DNA from: Forficula auricularia
Taxonomy: Eukaryota; Arthropoda; Insecta; Dermaptera; Forficulidae
Direction of reading: 5' to 3'
Assembly (NCBI GenBank): GCA_024734495.1
Contig: JALMQS010000055.1
Coordinates: forward strand, 11,503,340-11,567,339
Length of the DNA: 64,000 nucleotides
The notes below the pieces were generated by a model. It worked only from the letters and a program-made list of their open reading frames with translations. It had not been told where the DNA came from and did no database searches. Of this stretch, positions 1 through 11,128 are shown in pieces. How positions within the stretch are numbered: position 1 is the first letter of the stretch; each line of letters opens with the position of its first letter. Position numbers and translations under genes: made by a program.

Positions 1-65
1 CAAATTACTGATTGATATATAAATGATAAATGGACATTTGACGGAGAAGTAGCCCAAGGATAATG
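1..65 (+). repeat. Short dispersed repeat, copy 1 of 2
   Basis: The block around CCCAAGGATAAT followed by an ATTTATTG-like tail recurs at about 14081-14142. Both copies share GGACATTTGA/GGAGATTTGA, then a CCCAAGGATAAT core and an AT-rich end. The family is not recognised, and a partial element running off the left edge of the window is possible. Confidence 0.35.
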
Positions 66-173
66 AAAAGAACAAATTTCAAATCATTTATTGAAACTTA
101 ATTTTCAATAAATTAAGTACGTTTGCAGGTATTTGGACAGGAAGGTGTAAATCAAAGAATTGTCATTGATTTT

Positions 174-211
174 TGCGACGTTTCGCCAGCTTTATTCTGG
201 CTTCATCAGGC
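174..211 (-). other. Hammerhead-like hairpin motif, copy 1
   Basis: On the minus strand this reads CTGATGA, a spare A, the stem GCCAG, loop AATAAAG, stem CTGGC, then GAAACGTC. The 5-bp stem is perfect. The arrangement matches a hammerhead core except for the extra A after CTGATGA. It is one of about ten similar motifs in the window. Catalysis is not claimed. Confidence 0.5.
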
Positions 212-1290
212 TTCTAAAAATATACAAAAAACAGTTACAGAAAAATCAACAAGTCCCATCATTTTTTTCCTTTTTTTCAATGTTTTAAAAAACGACGTTT
301 TGGAGGATCTTCTCCCCTTTTTCATGGCTTAAAACAGTCGATGAAGGGAACTAATAACCACCACCGTTTTATGTATTATTTAATTTTTAATCTTTTAAAA
401 ACTGACTTTTTGGAACATCTTTAAACCCCCTTTTAAGTTTTAAACTGGTCAATGAAGGAAGCACGTAACCACCTCCGTCCTGTTTCCTTTATCCGTGCTT
501 ATTTTGGTTTTATGTTTTCATAGTTTGTCATTAACTTCAAAAGAATAAGTTTGAAAATTTTGTTCTACTCTAAGTTTTATTTTATTTGTGATTTGTTATT
601 TTAATTATTCTTGATCTGCATTTTTATAAATCTTTATGAATCTACCAGCCCATCTTGTTCACTTTTAATATAAAAAAAAATCTGTTTTTTGACTGGCTGG
701 AAAATTATGTATAAAAATCTTAATTTTTAGCTCTTATACCACTAATAAAACCATTAAAATAAATATTATAATTTAGTAGTAATTGAAATTTCATTTCCTA
801 ACTAAATTAATATAAAAAACCTTTTTTTTTTTTTTTTTTTTTTTAAATCTTAAAAATTCCTTCAATCTCTTGTATGATAAATATTGAATATTTTTTCGGT
901 GACTGTTCTATTATATGTTCACTGGATTGTATCAAAAGAGGCAGGTTGAATTTGTCTCAAATGTTTCGGAAGAAAGACCATGGTTGCTTTTTTCTTCCTT
1001 CTTGGCAATGTTCCGTTCACTAGATGTGATGATCAGATATCATCATGATGTACTCAGAATCAGAGAGATTTCTTTCAACACTAAAAATAAAACAAAAATA
1101 AGCTTGTAAAATATTTCAAATGTTTTGTTAAAAAAAAATTAGAAACAGGTGAGTTTTGCAAATTTGGGAAAAAAAATATTATTCTAAGATTCCATTACTT
1201 AGATACCAAGTTAAAGTAAATAAAAAAAAAAAAAACAAGACTATCCCCAAAGACTATATGAAATATTTTATTAGATACGTTTAATTGTTT
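212..1290. other. AT-rich non-coding stretch
   Basis: No gene is recognised. It holds a T tract of about 22 bases near 822-844. The open frames at 123-332 and 915-1109 show no family signature and have AT-driven composition, so they are treated as chance. Confidence 0.6.
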
Positions 1291-1294
1291 AAAA

Positions 1295-1395
1295 GAAGCG
1301 CTATCCTCCTTGGGATTCGAACCTCATATAAACAAATAAATAACGAGAAAATATTTATATGAGTCTTAATCGCTAACCGGGGAATTGACTATCTT
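1295..1395 (-). repeat. tRNA-like relic, probably an old SINE
   Basis: The minus strand carries GGTTAGCGATTAAG, resembling a pol III A box with two mismatches, and downstream GGTTCGAATCC, a perfect B box. Between them an inverted pair, CTCATATAAA and TTTATATGAG, forms a long hairpin in place of a normal anticodon arm. The acceptor ends do not pair convincingly, so a functional tRNA is unlikely. A tRNA-derived SINE fragment is the best reading. Confidence 0.35.
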
Positions 1396-2320
1396 TTAAC
1401 TCCTCTTATGACTTATAAAAGTAACTTACAATAAAGATGAGTAAATTTTTGTCTAAACTTTCCTAGCTGATGTTAGGTAAAAAGAGGTTCGTTTCAATGG
1501 TTAGCCATTTGCCTGGTTAGCGATATTCCAAAGAGAGCGGCAGATATTAAGCGTCAAATAAGATCTTTGGTAGAGCCCTTGTAAATTAAAAAATTTTGAA
1601 ATTTTTTGTCAAAGATGCAAGAATATACACGAACAAATATGTCATGATTGAGTCTTGCATATTTGAAAAGAAAGATACAGTGAAATCTTTTTGGAAATAA
1701 TATCAAAGAGTTGAATCAAAGTTGCGGGTATTTTTGAAACCAGCGAAAGTATGTAAAATTCGGAAAAATGGAAAGAGTAAGAAAATTTTATTTTCAAGAA
1801 ATCATTGAGATAAACGAATGTGTTTCTTAATTTGTCTTTAATTTGACTGTGAAGGTGTATTGTGAGTTTTTAAATTCAATAAATGAGGCTTTAGAAAAAG
1901 TTTTTAGTTCACCTATTTTATTAGAACATTTTCTAAACGTTTCAAAGATGAGATAAAAAATTTAGGGAGATCAAAGACCAGATTTCTTAAAAATTTATAT
2001 CTCGTTTCTGAATTATGTTTGTAATAAAGATGCAAGAAAGTGCAACACCAATAAGTCAGGATTAACTCTCGCAGGTCTACTGATCTAGACAAAATGAAAA
2101 GAGCAGAGATTATTTCTTTATGTTAAGGGAATAACATTTAGAAGTAAAAAATAATGTTTGAACTGTATTCTTCAAGTGCGAATTTGGGTCTTGTAAATGG
2201 GGCAAGAAAAAGATGAGGAAATTACAGCAGTTTGACAGATCCTATAGTGACGACTTTCAATGATAGTTACATACATACCTTCAAGGTGTTCCTTTCAAAG
2301 TAAACATTTTCTAAACTCCT
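1396..2320. other. Unannotated AT-rich stretch
   Basis: No coding frame, RNA or recognisable element is seen. A second GGTTAGCGATATTCC-like string lies near 1517, suggesting more tRNA-like debris. Confidence 0.5.
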
Positions 2321-2324
2321 AGAT

Positions 2325-2410
2325 CAGTGTTTCCCAACCTTTTTGTGCCATACCCCACCTAAGCCTTTCTAAAATTCTTATGGCCCCAATGTAAAATATT
2401 TTATCCAAGA
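2325..2410 (+). mobile_element. Terminal fragment of a hAT-like element
   Basis: It begins CAGTGTTTCCCAACC and continues TTTTTGTGCCATACCCC, a form common at the ends of non-autonomous hAT elements (CAGNG ends). No matching right end or 8-bp TSD was found, so this is called a fragment only. Confidence 0.45.
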
Positions 2411-2514
2411 CAAATTTTTTTGTTATTTACTAATATACATATAAATATAAAGAGTGATAAAAACAAAATTTTGTTGATTATCATTTTGTATGGTTCTACA
2501 TTCATTTGAGGGAT

Positions 2515-2703
2515 TTTATATAATTTTTTCGATGTTCACTTATTAGGGCTTTTTATAGAGCGAAATGGCATGGTTTCGCTCAATTTTTTTAATCAAAATA
2601 GTTTGAGCCGTTTTTGAGATATTTCGAAAAAAAGAATGAAAAAAAAACACTTTTTTTCATGCACGATTACAATACTTGACCATGCCCTGTATGGTAAAGT
2701 AAA
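2515..2703 (+). repeat. Family B repeat, 3' fragment
   Basis: This is the right end of a dispersed repeat also present at 7800-8032 (minus), 9635-10349, 12484-12765, 51502-52147, 62065-62170 and 62732-63426. Shared blocks are TTCGATGTTCACTTATTAG, TGGTTTCGCTCAATTTT, AGTTTGAGCCGTTTTTGAG and the end CCCTGTATGGTAAAGT. That end is an inverted copy of ACTTTACCATAC near the element's left end. No coding capacity is visible. Confidence 0.75.
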
Positions 2704-3345
2704 AATAATTTATAGAAAATTTAAATAAATTGATAATAACTGAAATTTATAACGAATTCTCTCAGACATTCTTTGGTGTTCGAATTTCAGATAAATTCAA
2801 TTCAGGTTACATTCCGAATGTATATCCATCGATTTGTTGGAATTCACCTGTCAAAAATATTTTGGCAACATTATGAGACAAGGGATATATGAATTGAATG
2901 CTTAATTTTACACGAATACGAATAAAAAAACGCAATTTCACTACTCTAAATAATTTGTTATTTTCTCGAATCTGCCAATAGTGAGAACTCACGGATAGAC
3001 AATTCCCATAATGAAAATAGTTTTTTTTGAAAAAGTAAAAGTGAGATAGTAGACTTGTATCTTCGTTCTAACGAATCTGCAAATCTCAGGAGGGTTAGAA
3101 AGATAGAAAGGATGTCATTATCCTCGAGAAAGTAGTTTAAACTAGAGCTGAGATTTATCCTCGGAAGGACGTTTAAACAAGACGACCTTGAACAGCGCAG
3201 TATTCTTAGATTAATGAGAAAAAAAAATTGGAGCTCATTCCTTAGGCTTTAATAAAAAATAAATTATTTAAAATTTCATTAAAATGAAAAATTCGAAACT
3301 ATAAAAAATATATTATTTTATCTTGAATGAATAAGGATTTTATTA
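2704..3345. other. Unannotated AT-rich stretch
   Basis: No gene or recognised repeat is seen. The minus-strand frame at 2807-2992 has no family features. Confidence 0.5.
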
Positions 3346-3597
3346 TTTTTAACCGACTTCAAAAAAGAGGAGGTTATCAATTCGACTAAATTTTTTTTGT
3401 GTCTATGTTACCTAATATCTTCGCCAATTGTGAACCGATTTTGATGATTTTTTTTGCATTGGGTTCAGTATAGTTTCCGATTGGTACCTTTTTTTCATTG
3501 GTATTGTACCTTTTTGTTATGTTTGTTCAGTCATAACTTCTTTGTTTATGAACCGATTTTCATGATTCTGCGTTTGGATCATTATAGCTCCAAGATA

Positions 3598-4610
3598 AAT
3601 AAATAAATAAATAAATAAATAAATCTTTATTCCTCGACCTGCTTAGAGGCACAAGTCCTCGGTGGCTAGGTCCTCCAAACATCAATACAATCTAGCTACA
3701 ATACATTAACAAACATCAATACAAATTAATTACAACAATTTAACAATTAATAAACAAGTAAAAAAAAAAAAAAGAAAAAGAAAAAAAATAGAAATGTATG
3801 CTCATTAACAAATAACATGACCATAGATTTCCATCAAAAGACAAAAAGTAATTTAAAAATTCCGCGCAAAAACCCGATACCAGGAGCAAGCGACGCATTA
3901 GCCATCCCGGCATTTGCCATAAGTTGTTAAGGAAACCTGGTCAAAACCTTAACAAGGATGGTATGACCTCACTCTACCTCAGCTAATCTCTGCTTGTGAG
4001 AACTAAATAAAATTTTGTACAGCTCTAGGACTTTAGGACTTGACAAAATTTATAATTGATTTAATCATAGGAGGCAGAATACTATAATCCCAATTAGTAA
4101 TAAATAGACAGACTTCCACAAATCAATGCCAGATCCTACAAATGAATGCAAACCTATATATTAATATCTGAATTAACTAACTTGTAGGAACAATACTGTA
4201 TTTAAATTAATACCATTCTTCCCTATATCCTTATAATCTATATAACCATCTGAATTATTCTCATAAGAAAAAACCACCACTGGTTTTAACACCTATACTT
4301 CTAGCATAGTCCCAACCCTGAATTGACTATCCTTTTTAACCATATTATCTAAAAAAAAAGAAAAAATATTTTTAAAATAAACAAAATATTTACCTTAGCA
4401 ACGCAGAGATTTCCTTATTCCAGCCTAATTTCAAAACCAACCCTTGCTTTTCCTATCTCTAAATGGAAAGAAGAGTTAACAAACCCCTCTCCCCAAAAGA
4501 GACGAAAAAAGAACTAATAAAAACCTACCAAAAAGCTTCAAATTCGCAAGACAGCTTTTTGTTTACCCACCAGACTTCAAAGAGACCTAAATCAATAAAT
4601 CAAAGATAGT
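3598..4610 (-). mobile_element. Nested 1-kb retroposon with (ATTT)n tail
   Basis: The insert begins on the plus strand with an (AATA)n run, which on the minus strand is a terminal (TTTA)n tail as found on many non-LTR retroposons. CAAGATA occurs at 3591-3597 and again at 4611-4617, a plausible 7-bp TSD. Sequences on either side rejoin the family A order. No reverse transcriptase motif is visible in the 1013 bp, so it is either a 5'-truncated LINE 3' UTR or a long non-autonomous retroposon. Confidence 0.6.
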
Positions 4611-4920
4611 CAAGATACCTAATTATTTATTTATTTTATGTATGTTCATCGAGAACTTTTTGCCACGTGGACCGATTTCGATGATTCTTTTTATATTGGA
4701 AAGAGGGTACCTTAGGGGTGGTCCCATATTAATTTGGTCAAGTTCTGATGATATGATCAATGACGAATTAACGTAAATATCCAATTCTTATGAGCAAATA
4801 ATCGAAATTTTAATAAATAAAATCTTTTATAAAAAATCAATCTTAAAACGTTCATTTAAAACCTACAAACGTTTCTAGAGAATTTCTATATTTATGAATT
4901 GAATTTTATTATCATTTTCT

Positions 4921-5120
4921 GGAAGGAACGATTGGAGAAAATATGGAATTGGAATAATTATCGGAAAAGAGGTTTTTTTCTTTAATTAGTTTTTTCCTCT
5001 TATTAAAAACAAGGACTAAAAGGTGATCAAGAACAGTCGATGGTGGAGAAGTAATCACCGGAGTCGAAGCTCAAAAACAATGTATGCATAAATTCATGTA
5101 AAATAATTGGTTTAATAAAT
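4921..5120 (+). mobile_element. Family F SINE-like element, copy 1
   Basis: A 200-bp insert lies between two copies of TTATCATTTTCT (4909-4920 and 5121-5132), a clean 12-bp TSD. The uninterrupted family A copy has that 12-mer once. Internal blocks ATAATTATCGGAAAAGAGG, TCCTCTTATTAAAAACAAGG, GGTGGAGAAGTAATC and GGAGTCGAAGC recur at 9303-9513 and, reversed, at 58110-58290. The 3' end is AATTGGTTTAATAAAT. No strong pol III A box is visible. Confidence 0.8.
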
Positions 5121-5200
5121 TTATCATTTTCTGATTCATTCGCCCGACCCTTTCTCTTACGAGATGCATGCAAGGTATTATATTAAGTCACTATTAATAA

Positions 5201-5448
5201 CTAAAAATTATTGGATAAAAAATACTTGGTAGGTTTCACATTAAGATATAAAAATAAAACGAATTTATTTTTGGAGAGTCTTTAATCTCGATATATATAT
5301 TTCGGGTGACTAACCCATCTTCAGGAGCAAGAGGCATCAGAAAGTAACTAATATTTTTATTTCTTAATGTGAAACCTACCAAGTATTTTTTATCCAATAA
5401 TTTTAAAAAATGTTTCACCAAGTACCAACACCAAATTCCTTAAAAACT
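5201..5448 (-). mobile_element. 248-bp foldback retroposon with hammerhead-like motif
   Basis: It is bounded by ACTATTAATAA at 5190-5200 and 5449-5459; the empty site occurs once in the other family A copy, so the 11-bp TSD is real. Inverted arms of about 50 bp (5203-5257 and 5346-5403, core TACTTGGTAGGTTTCACATT) enclose a loop. On the minus strand that loop contains CTGAAGA, spare T, GGGT, loop, ACCC, GAAAT (5299-5324). A box AATTTGGTGTTGGT...GTGAAACATTT near its minus-strand start also occurs at about 7715-7750, 50480-50515 and 62551-62580. Confidence 0.7.
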
Positions 5449-5516
5449 ACTATTAATAACATCACAAAAAAGAGAAAAATAAAAATAATTTTATAAAAAA
5501 AATAAATAAATAAAGC

Positions 5517-5892
5517 CGACTTCAAAAAAATTAAATCCAACAAATAAAATAATAAAACTCAAAAATAAAATAAAATACACTAAAAGGTATAAAATAATTA
5601 TCTAAATTAGTGACAACTAAACGACGAAATTTTTACATGAAATTACTTTTTGAAGTCGGTGCTAAACAAACTATATAAGCGAGCGTACCCGCCAATCATA
5701 CTAAGTAAAATTCGTCGAGTTTGATTCATAAAATGTATATGTTTGTCACCGACTTCAAAAACTGATTTTATGTTAATATTTCGTCGTTTAGTTGTCACTA
5801 ATTTAGATAATTATTTTATACCTTTTAGTGGATTTTATTTGATTTTTGAGTTCTTATTATTTTTTTATTGCATATCATTTTTTTGAAGTCGG
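5517..5892. repeat. Large palindrome of family A copy 1
   Basis: Arms 5517-5662 and 5745-5892 are near-identical inverted copies (core AACTAAACGACGAAAT), each bounded by an ACCGACTTC motif. They flank a spacer of about 80 bp containing AAGCGAGCGTACCCGCCAA. The same palindrome occurs at 26182-26538 and 52146-52445. Relative to the rest of the element, this spacer is inverted compared with the other two copies. Confidence 0.8.
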
Positions 5893-6270
5893 TTTTTTTT
5901 TATAATGATAAGATGCACTAATAATTTATATTTCGTATATAAATAACATAATATTTTTTGAGTCTCGTATATAAAATTGTTATTATTTCTTGTTTTAAGA
6001 ATATCCTCTCCAAATTTTAGCTCTATAAAAATTTTTTTTCGAGGTCTTTCAAGAATTCAGAATATCTAAAAAATGCATAAAAAATATTTTTTTTTCTTCC
6101 CGAAAAGTTTTATTTTCCATACAGAAATTGTTTCTCTATGTAAAAAAAAACATACCCGCCTGAAAACTTCAGCTCAAAATATAAATTATTTAAGATTTCT
6201 TAAAATTTTTTATTGTTTTCGAGCGACCTTTAAATATTAAAATTACTTAATAAGGTTTTATTTATTTTTT
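5893..6270. other. Unannotated AT-rich stretch
   Basis: Homopolymer-rich DNA with no coding or structural signal recognised. Confidence 0.5.
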
Positions 6271-6870
6271 ACTAGCTTCAAGGCCCGCCTTTGGCAATTT
6301 AAATGTACTTTAAAAAAATAGATAAACCTTTTTCAAACCTATCTTCAATTAGTTTTTTATGCAAAAAACGAAAATTTCTCGATGATTACCATTTTTAATT
6401 TTTTTCTCATAAAAAAACTTTGATAAAATAATTATCATATTGTATTTATTATTTGGAAAAAATAAATATTTAGAATTTGAGAAAATCAAATAAAATAAAA
6501 TAATCTATACAATAAAAATGTTACTAAATAAATACTTTCGTAAAAATGCAGTATTAAATTCTTCTTCAACGATAATGTGGTTAGAGCTATTGAGAATGAA
6601 TGACACTCAAAAATCTTACAGACAGGGCCGCCAACACTTGTTTTTTGCTAGTTTAGTTCTTTTATTGTTTGGCAAGCTATGTTGGCTAACCTGAATTTTT
6701 TTTAGTTTTTCCTGAATTTTCCAATTTTCCGGGAAACTTTTCCAATTTTTTTTTACGTATTAACCTGAATTGCACTATTACGAACATTTAAAAAAAATAG
6801 CCAAATCGGTCCAGGCATTTAAGAGATCTGCGCTTACGAAGAAACAGAAATTCATTTTTATTATATAGAT
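6271..6870 (+). repeat. Decayed dispersed repeat with ACTAGCT start
   Basis: It starts ACTAGCTTCAAGGCCCGCC and ends with AAATCGGTCCAGGCATTTAA, GAGATCTGCGCTTACGAAG and TTATTATATAGAT. From memory this combination (ACTAGCT, CCCGCC, CGGTCCAG, GAGATCTGCGC, TATATAGAT) resembles the end of a widespread insect repeat, possibly LINE-derived. The interior is degenerate with no open frame. Boundaries are approximate. Confidence 0.45.
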
Positions 6871-7619
6871 ATCTGACTTTTATCTATGATTATAAACTTT
6901 ATCAACTCATGATAATTTCAAAAATCCTAAAGTCTGTTAGTAAATAAATCTAAAATTTTGGTGATCATTTCAATATTTTAAAATCAGTTTTACTTGATTC
7001 TAGCTTTTTCTATTAAATCTTCCGATAATCTCTATGACTTCTAGAAAGTGGAACTCCTTTCTCGCATCAGCCTTTCTAGCGATATATAAACCTTCACATA
7101 GAACCATCCCTAACATATCTGTTTTAAGGTCTGTTTTGAAGTTAGTCTATCTGAGATATCTCTATTTCAATACCTAATTTAAGAGTTTCTGATGTTTCTT
7201 TTTTATTAAATTTCTATTTCACTTTTCTTGTCTCTTACGCAACAATTTGAAATTGAAATTCCTTTATGGTTTTTAACTTTGAAGATTATATTTATTAGAT
7301 TATTTCTACGTTTTCCTATGCAAATATCTGATCTAGAATAGAAGTTGCGTATCTTTGAGCTTTTGCTCTGAACTTGTTTGTGAGATGAATTCAATTTCCT
7401 TATGGGTCGTTTGAAGAATACAAAATACCACGTGATTAAGATAAACATAAGAGTTTAAGTATGTGCCTAGGATGTCCGCTTGGATATACATTGCAAATGG
7501 TCTGTCTGTCTGTCTCGAGTGTCGGAATTTGCTTATGACATGTGTGTTCGCAAGATCGTAGCCACGAAAAATAATTAAAACCCTATTTGAAATTAATGAA
7601 TTAAAATACCCATATTTAG
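6871..7619. other. AT-rich stretch with a GTCT microsatellite
   Basis: Near 7500-7517 there is a short (GTCT)n run. Around 7040-7110, AGTGGAACTCCTTTCTCGCA reads like a degenerate SLWNSFLAS-type LINE tail, but it is too weak to call. The minus-strand frame at 7206-7448 is unrecognised. Confidence 0.4.
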
Positions 7620-7760
7620 TTTTTTGTTAAACCTCCTGATGAACGGTTCAGAGCCCGAAATATGTATAGAGATAAATAAAAAATCTCCAAAATATAATTT
7701 AAAATCAAATTTAGGGAACGCGGTGTTGGTTTATAGTGAAACATTGTTAAAATTAAATTA
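7620..7760 (+). mobile_element. Fragment of the hammerhead-like foldback family, permuted order
   Basis: CTGATGA, AC, GGTT, loop CAG, AGCC, C, GAAAT lies at 7635-7663. It is followed by ATGTATAGAGATAAATAAA, ATCTCCAAAATA and then the box CGGTGTTGGTTTATAGTGAAA. The element at 5201-5448 has the same blocks, but there the GGTGTTGG box comes before the hairpin motif. No TSD was found. Confidence 0.5.
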
Positions 7761-7799
7761 GGTTGGAGTTGGTGGTGTTGGTAAAAGATTTTATAATTT

Positions 7800-8032
7800 T
7801 TTTACTTTACCATACAGGTTATGGTCAAGTATTGTAATCGTGCATGAAAAAAGTCTTTTTTCTTCTTTTTTCGATGTTGAGATTAAGAGCTGATTAGATT
7901 TTGGTGCATATCGACCCAAAATTAAGGGGGGACGGAGGGGGAGAGGGGCTTAAAAATTAAAATTGTATACATAATCAGTGGGACCCCAGAAGTCTAAAAA
8001 TGCAAAAACCGGTTATACTCATAATCAATTCT
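7800..8032 (-). repeat. Family B repeat, internally deleted, minus
   Basis: Starts ACTTTACCATACAGGTTATG, then the reversed family B 3' end. It jumps through TTTTTCGATGTTGAGATTAA directly to the GATTAGATTTTGGTGCATAT and TAATCAGTGGGACCCC blocks. The middle third of the family is missing, so a deletion copy is inferred. Confidence 0.65.
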
Positions 8033-9290
8033 AACGTTTGAGTGTTTGATAATTCGTAAAACAACTCGCGGATCGTCCTATCTCCTTATTATTATTTGAA
8101 TTTAAAAACTAAAAAAAAAGAGTATTATAGTGCTTAAATATTTAATAACGAGTCCTTATCAGTTTACTACAATTTTTTCAGACTGTAAAAAAAAAGAAGG
8201 TCAATTTTGTAGGTATTAGATGTCACAAATATTCCCCTCTCAGGGGTAGAGTCCGAGTGCCAAGCCTGCTTTTCGGGCAGTTAGCTTGAACCTTCGAATT
8301 CAGAGGAGGTGAGGGGGGGGGACCTTTCTGACATTTAATACGAAGATAGATATCTATAAAGATCTAAGATTTAAATTTGCATCTTTTCTTTCTTAGTTTA
8401 TAAATATTTTAAATTTTAATTAAAATTTGGTCCTTACCCGAAAAAATTTCTCGCTACATAGATACCTGATTAAGTAGGTGTAGTGTAAGCTAAAAAAACT
8501 TAAGGGTCTGTTTGGGGAAAGAAGAAAAATTAAATCATTATAGATGAGATCTTGAATGGTTGCAGCTAATGAAATGAAATTTAAAACAAAAGTTTTTATT
8601 AATAAACTACATAAGCTATACCATTTTGCCAAGTTTCAACTTACCAGCTCAAACCATGTTCAGACGAAAAAATTGTTATTTATCTAAATTCACAGAGAGT
8701 ATACTATTTTTGAAGAAGTTTTCAGTATTTCTTATTATACAATTAATTAAAGTGTTTTAACTCTTCAAAAGTCTAAAGAAGCCATAGGATTTTCATTTGC
8801 ATCCTGCAATCCCCATAATAAAGATAATAAAGCATGTTTATGGCCTTGCGTATGTGTGTAAAAACGAGGTGTGGATAGATAGATAATAACGCATGCAACT
8901 ACTCTCGCTGTTAATCAAATGAATCAATCACTCATTCTCTTTGGCTTGGAATTGGAATTGGAATTCTATCAAAGAGGAAAAGACGAATCTCTCTCTCTCT
9001 CTCTCTCTCTCTGACTCTGAAAGAACGTGATATCAACTAAAGGCGAGTGTTCTGGAAAATAACAAAAAAATTCTAAGAATATTCAACTCAGCAATTATTG
9101 TAAGGTTTTTTTATCCCACTCGTCGATTACACCAATTGCAATTTAATTTGATCTCAAGACATATCTATATGAAAAAAAAATGTTAAATTTGATTTGGCTT
9201 GTTGGAAAACTGATCTAATTCCACCAAAGTAATTGATAAAGCCCTCTACATCTATTCAATGAATATTCGTTTAAATAAACATTAATCACA
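8033..9290. other. AT-rich stretch with CT microsatellite
   Basis: A (CT)n run sits at about 8990-9012. Around 8255-8340 a GC-richer patch includes GGTAGAGTCCGAGTGCC and a G tract. It ends in CTTTCTGACATTTAATAC, similar to CTTCTGACATTAATATAAC of the repeats at 39795 and 43678. No gene is recognised. Confidence 0.45.
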
Positions 9291-9302
9291 GCTTAATTAC
9301 GA

Positions 9303-9513
9303 GGGAATGGGGAGAAGGATAACGCCGCAATATGGTATTGGAATAATTATCGGAAAAGAGGTTTTTTTCTTTAATTAGTTGTTTCCTCTTATTAAAAACA
9401 AGGACTAAGGATGATCATGGACACTCGATGGTGGAGAAGTAATCTCCGGAGTCGAAGCAAAAATACAATGTATAAATTAATTCATGTAAAATAATTGGTT
9501 AAATAAATTATAA
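9303..9513 (+). mobile_element. Family F SINE-like element, copy 2
   Basis: Flanked by CTTAATTACGA at 9292-9302 and 9514-9524, an 11-bp TSD. The body shares ATAATTATCGGAAAAGAGG, CTCTTATTAAAAACAAGGAC and GGAGTCGAAGC with the copy at 4921, and ends AATTGGTTAAATAAATTATA. The 5' end differs (GGGAATGGGGAGAAGG), consistent with variable 5' ends or truncation on retroposition. Confidence 0.8.
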
Positions 9514-9634
9514 CTTAATTACGAATCTCTCATATGAAATCTTTTTTATTGTTATTCCATTAGAACAAATGAATAAACATTAGTGAAAGATTTTTGATAG
9601 ATACACATTTAGTTTTAAATTAAAATTAATTAAA

Positions 9635-10349
9635 ATAAGCTGACGAGTTCTGATGTGGCCATCCACTTGACTTTACCATAGAACCTGGCCTCTCATTTAT
9701 ATTTAATATTTACTAAAATTATTTATAATCATGTAGGGGAGGGGGTTAATTTTTGCATTTTTAGACTCCTAGGCGCCCACTGATTATGTATACAAAATTT
9801 GTTTGAGTTTGGTACAAGAGACTATATTTTCATTTTTTGACCATACGCCCCCCCCCCATTTGGGCGGTTAGTTTTTGCATTTTTAGACTTCTGGTGTCCC
9901 ACTGATTATGTATACAAAATTTGGATGAGTTTGCTCAAATAGCCTAGATTTTTAATTTTTAATCCCCCTCCACCCCCCTTACTTTTGGGACGATATGCAC
10001 CAAAATCTAATCAGCTCTTAATCTCAATGGACCAAAACTACCTGTGAAATTTGGTTTCGATATTCAGACTAGTTTTTGAGCTAGCTCGTCCACAAAAATT
10101 TGGTAACGCACACACACACACACACTAACAGACTAACAGACATTTTGACAAAACAATTATTATTTCGAAAAATATAATTTTTTCAATGTTCACTTATTAG
10201 AGCTTTTTTGTAGAGCGAAATGCCATGCGAAATGCTCAATTTTTTAATCAAAATAGTTTCAGCCGTTTTGAGATATTTCGAAAAAAGAAAGAAAAAACCC
10301 ACTTTTTTCATTACAATACTTGACCATACCCTGTATGCTAAAGTAAAAT
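9635..10349 (+). repeat. Family B repeat, near full length
   Basis: Runs from ATAAGCTGACGAGTTCTGAT and GTGGCCATCCACTTGACTTT to GACCATACCCTGTATG. The interior has two imperfect tandem modules: a GGGG-rich block, then TTTTTGCATTTTTAGACT, then CACTGATTATGTATACAAAA. An (AC)n run of about 16 bp lies at 10110-10126. No protein is encoded. Confidence 0.75.
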
Positions 10350-11125
10350 GTTAATATTGTATAGTAGTAGATAAGTATAGTATACACTTGTCCTTTGGTA
10401 TATTCATATAATTTTATTTCTCTACAAAATAAATATATATAAAACACCTATAATTAATCAAGAAATAATAATAATTCTTATAGAAAGAATAGGAAATTTG
10501 GTTTATTTAGAGTCGAAGAGTCGAAGTTTTTGTGGAGGAAAGTTTTGAAGAATTCAAGATTAAAAGAACTTAAGGTCCAGAAAAATCTTTGTTTATAGGT
10601 TCTTCAGAGAAATGCGCTAGCATCATCATGAACACCCTGGATCTAATTCAGAAACATGTGATTAGAAGAAATTCAGTCTTGAAAAACTTTCTTGATTTTT
10701 TGATCATTCGCATAAATTTTTCTTTCTACCCTGTTAATATTGTAAAAAATTCCACTCAAAGATGAGCGATTGGTTTTCAGCCAACATCTTCTCACTCAAA
10801 TTAATTCTCATTGAAAGCTTATTCCGATATCTAGCGAATCGTGGCCAAATAAATACAATAAAACATTTTCTCTTAAAAAAGTTGTTTATATTTAAAAGAT
10901 CTTTCCGACGATACCCTACATGACGAATACTTTCATTTTAGATTTTGAAGATATATCTTCTATTTGTCATAACCTGATTTATTCCTGAAAACAAAGTTAT
11001 CTATATATATTTTAAGTAAGCCAATGAAATAATTTTCATTATAATAATAACCTGAAAATTTGAGTATCTTTTTTCGAAAAAAAAGATGGATTTTATTAAA
11101 ATTAGTATAAACCAAATATATTAAG
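10350..11125. other. Unannotated AT-rich stretch
   Basis: Nothing recognised; the minus-strand frame at 10259-10447 overlaps the family B end and is not a gene. Confidence 0.5.
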
Positions 11126-11128
11126 AAC

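Larger units (their letters stand above)
3346..5892 (+). mobile_element. Family A repeat, copy 1, with three nested insertions
   Basis: It starts TTTTTAACCGACTTCAAAAA and matches the copy at 25556-26538 and the reversed copy at 52146-52803 in blocks: GTGAACCGATTTTGATGA, TTGGGTTCAGT, CTTCTTTGTTTATGAACCG, GACTTGGTCAAGTTC-like, GAATTTCTATATTTATG and TGCATGCAAGGTATTATAT. The right third is a large palindrome (5517-5892). Alignment with the uninterrupted copy shows that 3598-4610, 4921-5120 and 5201-5448 are later insertions, each with a TSD. No protein is encoded, so it looks like a non-autonomous element whose AACCGACTTC ends recur internally. Confidence 0.75.

Noticed and set aside
1295..1395. 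A functional tRNA gene
   Set aside because: The B box is perfect, but the A box has mismatches, the acceptor ends do not pair and the anticodon region is replaced by a long hairpin.
8985..9015. CT run as a GAGA-type promoter element
   Set aside because: It is a simple (CT)n microsatellite without other core promoter signals nearby.
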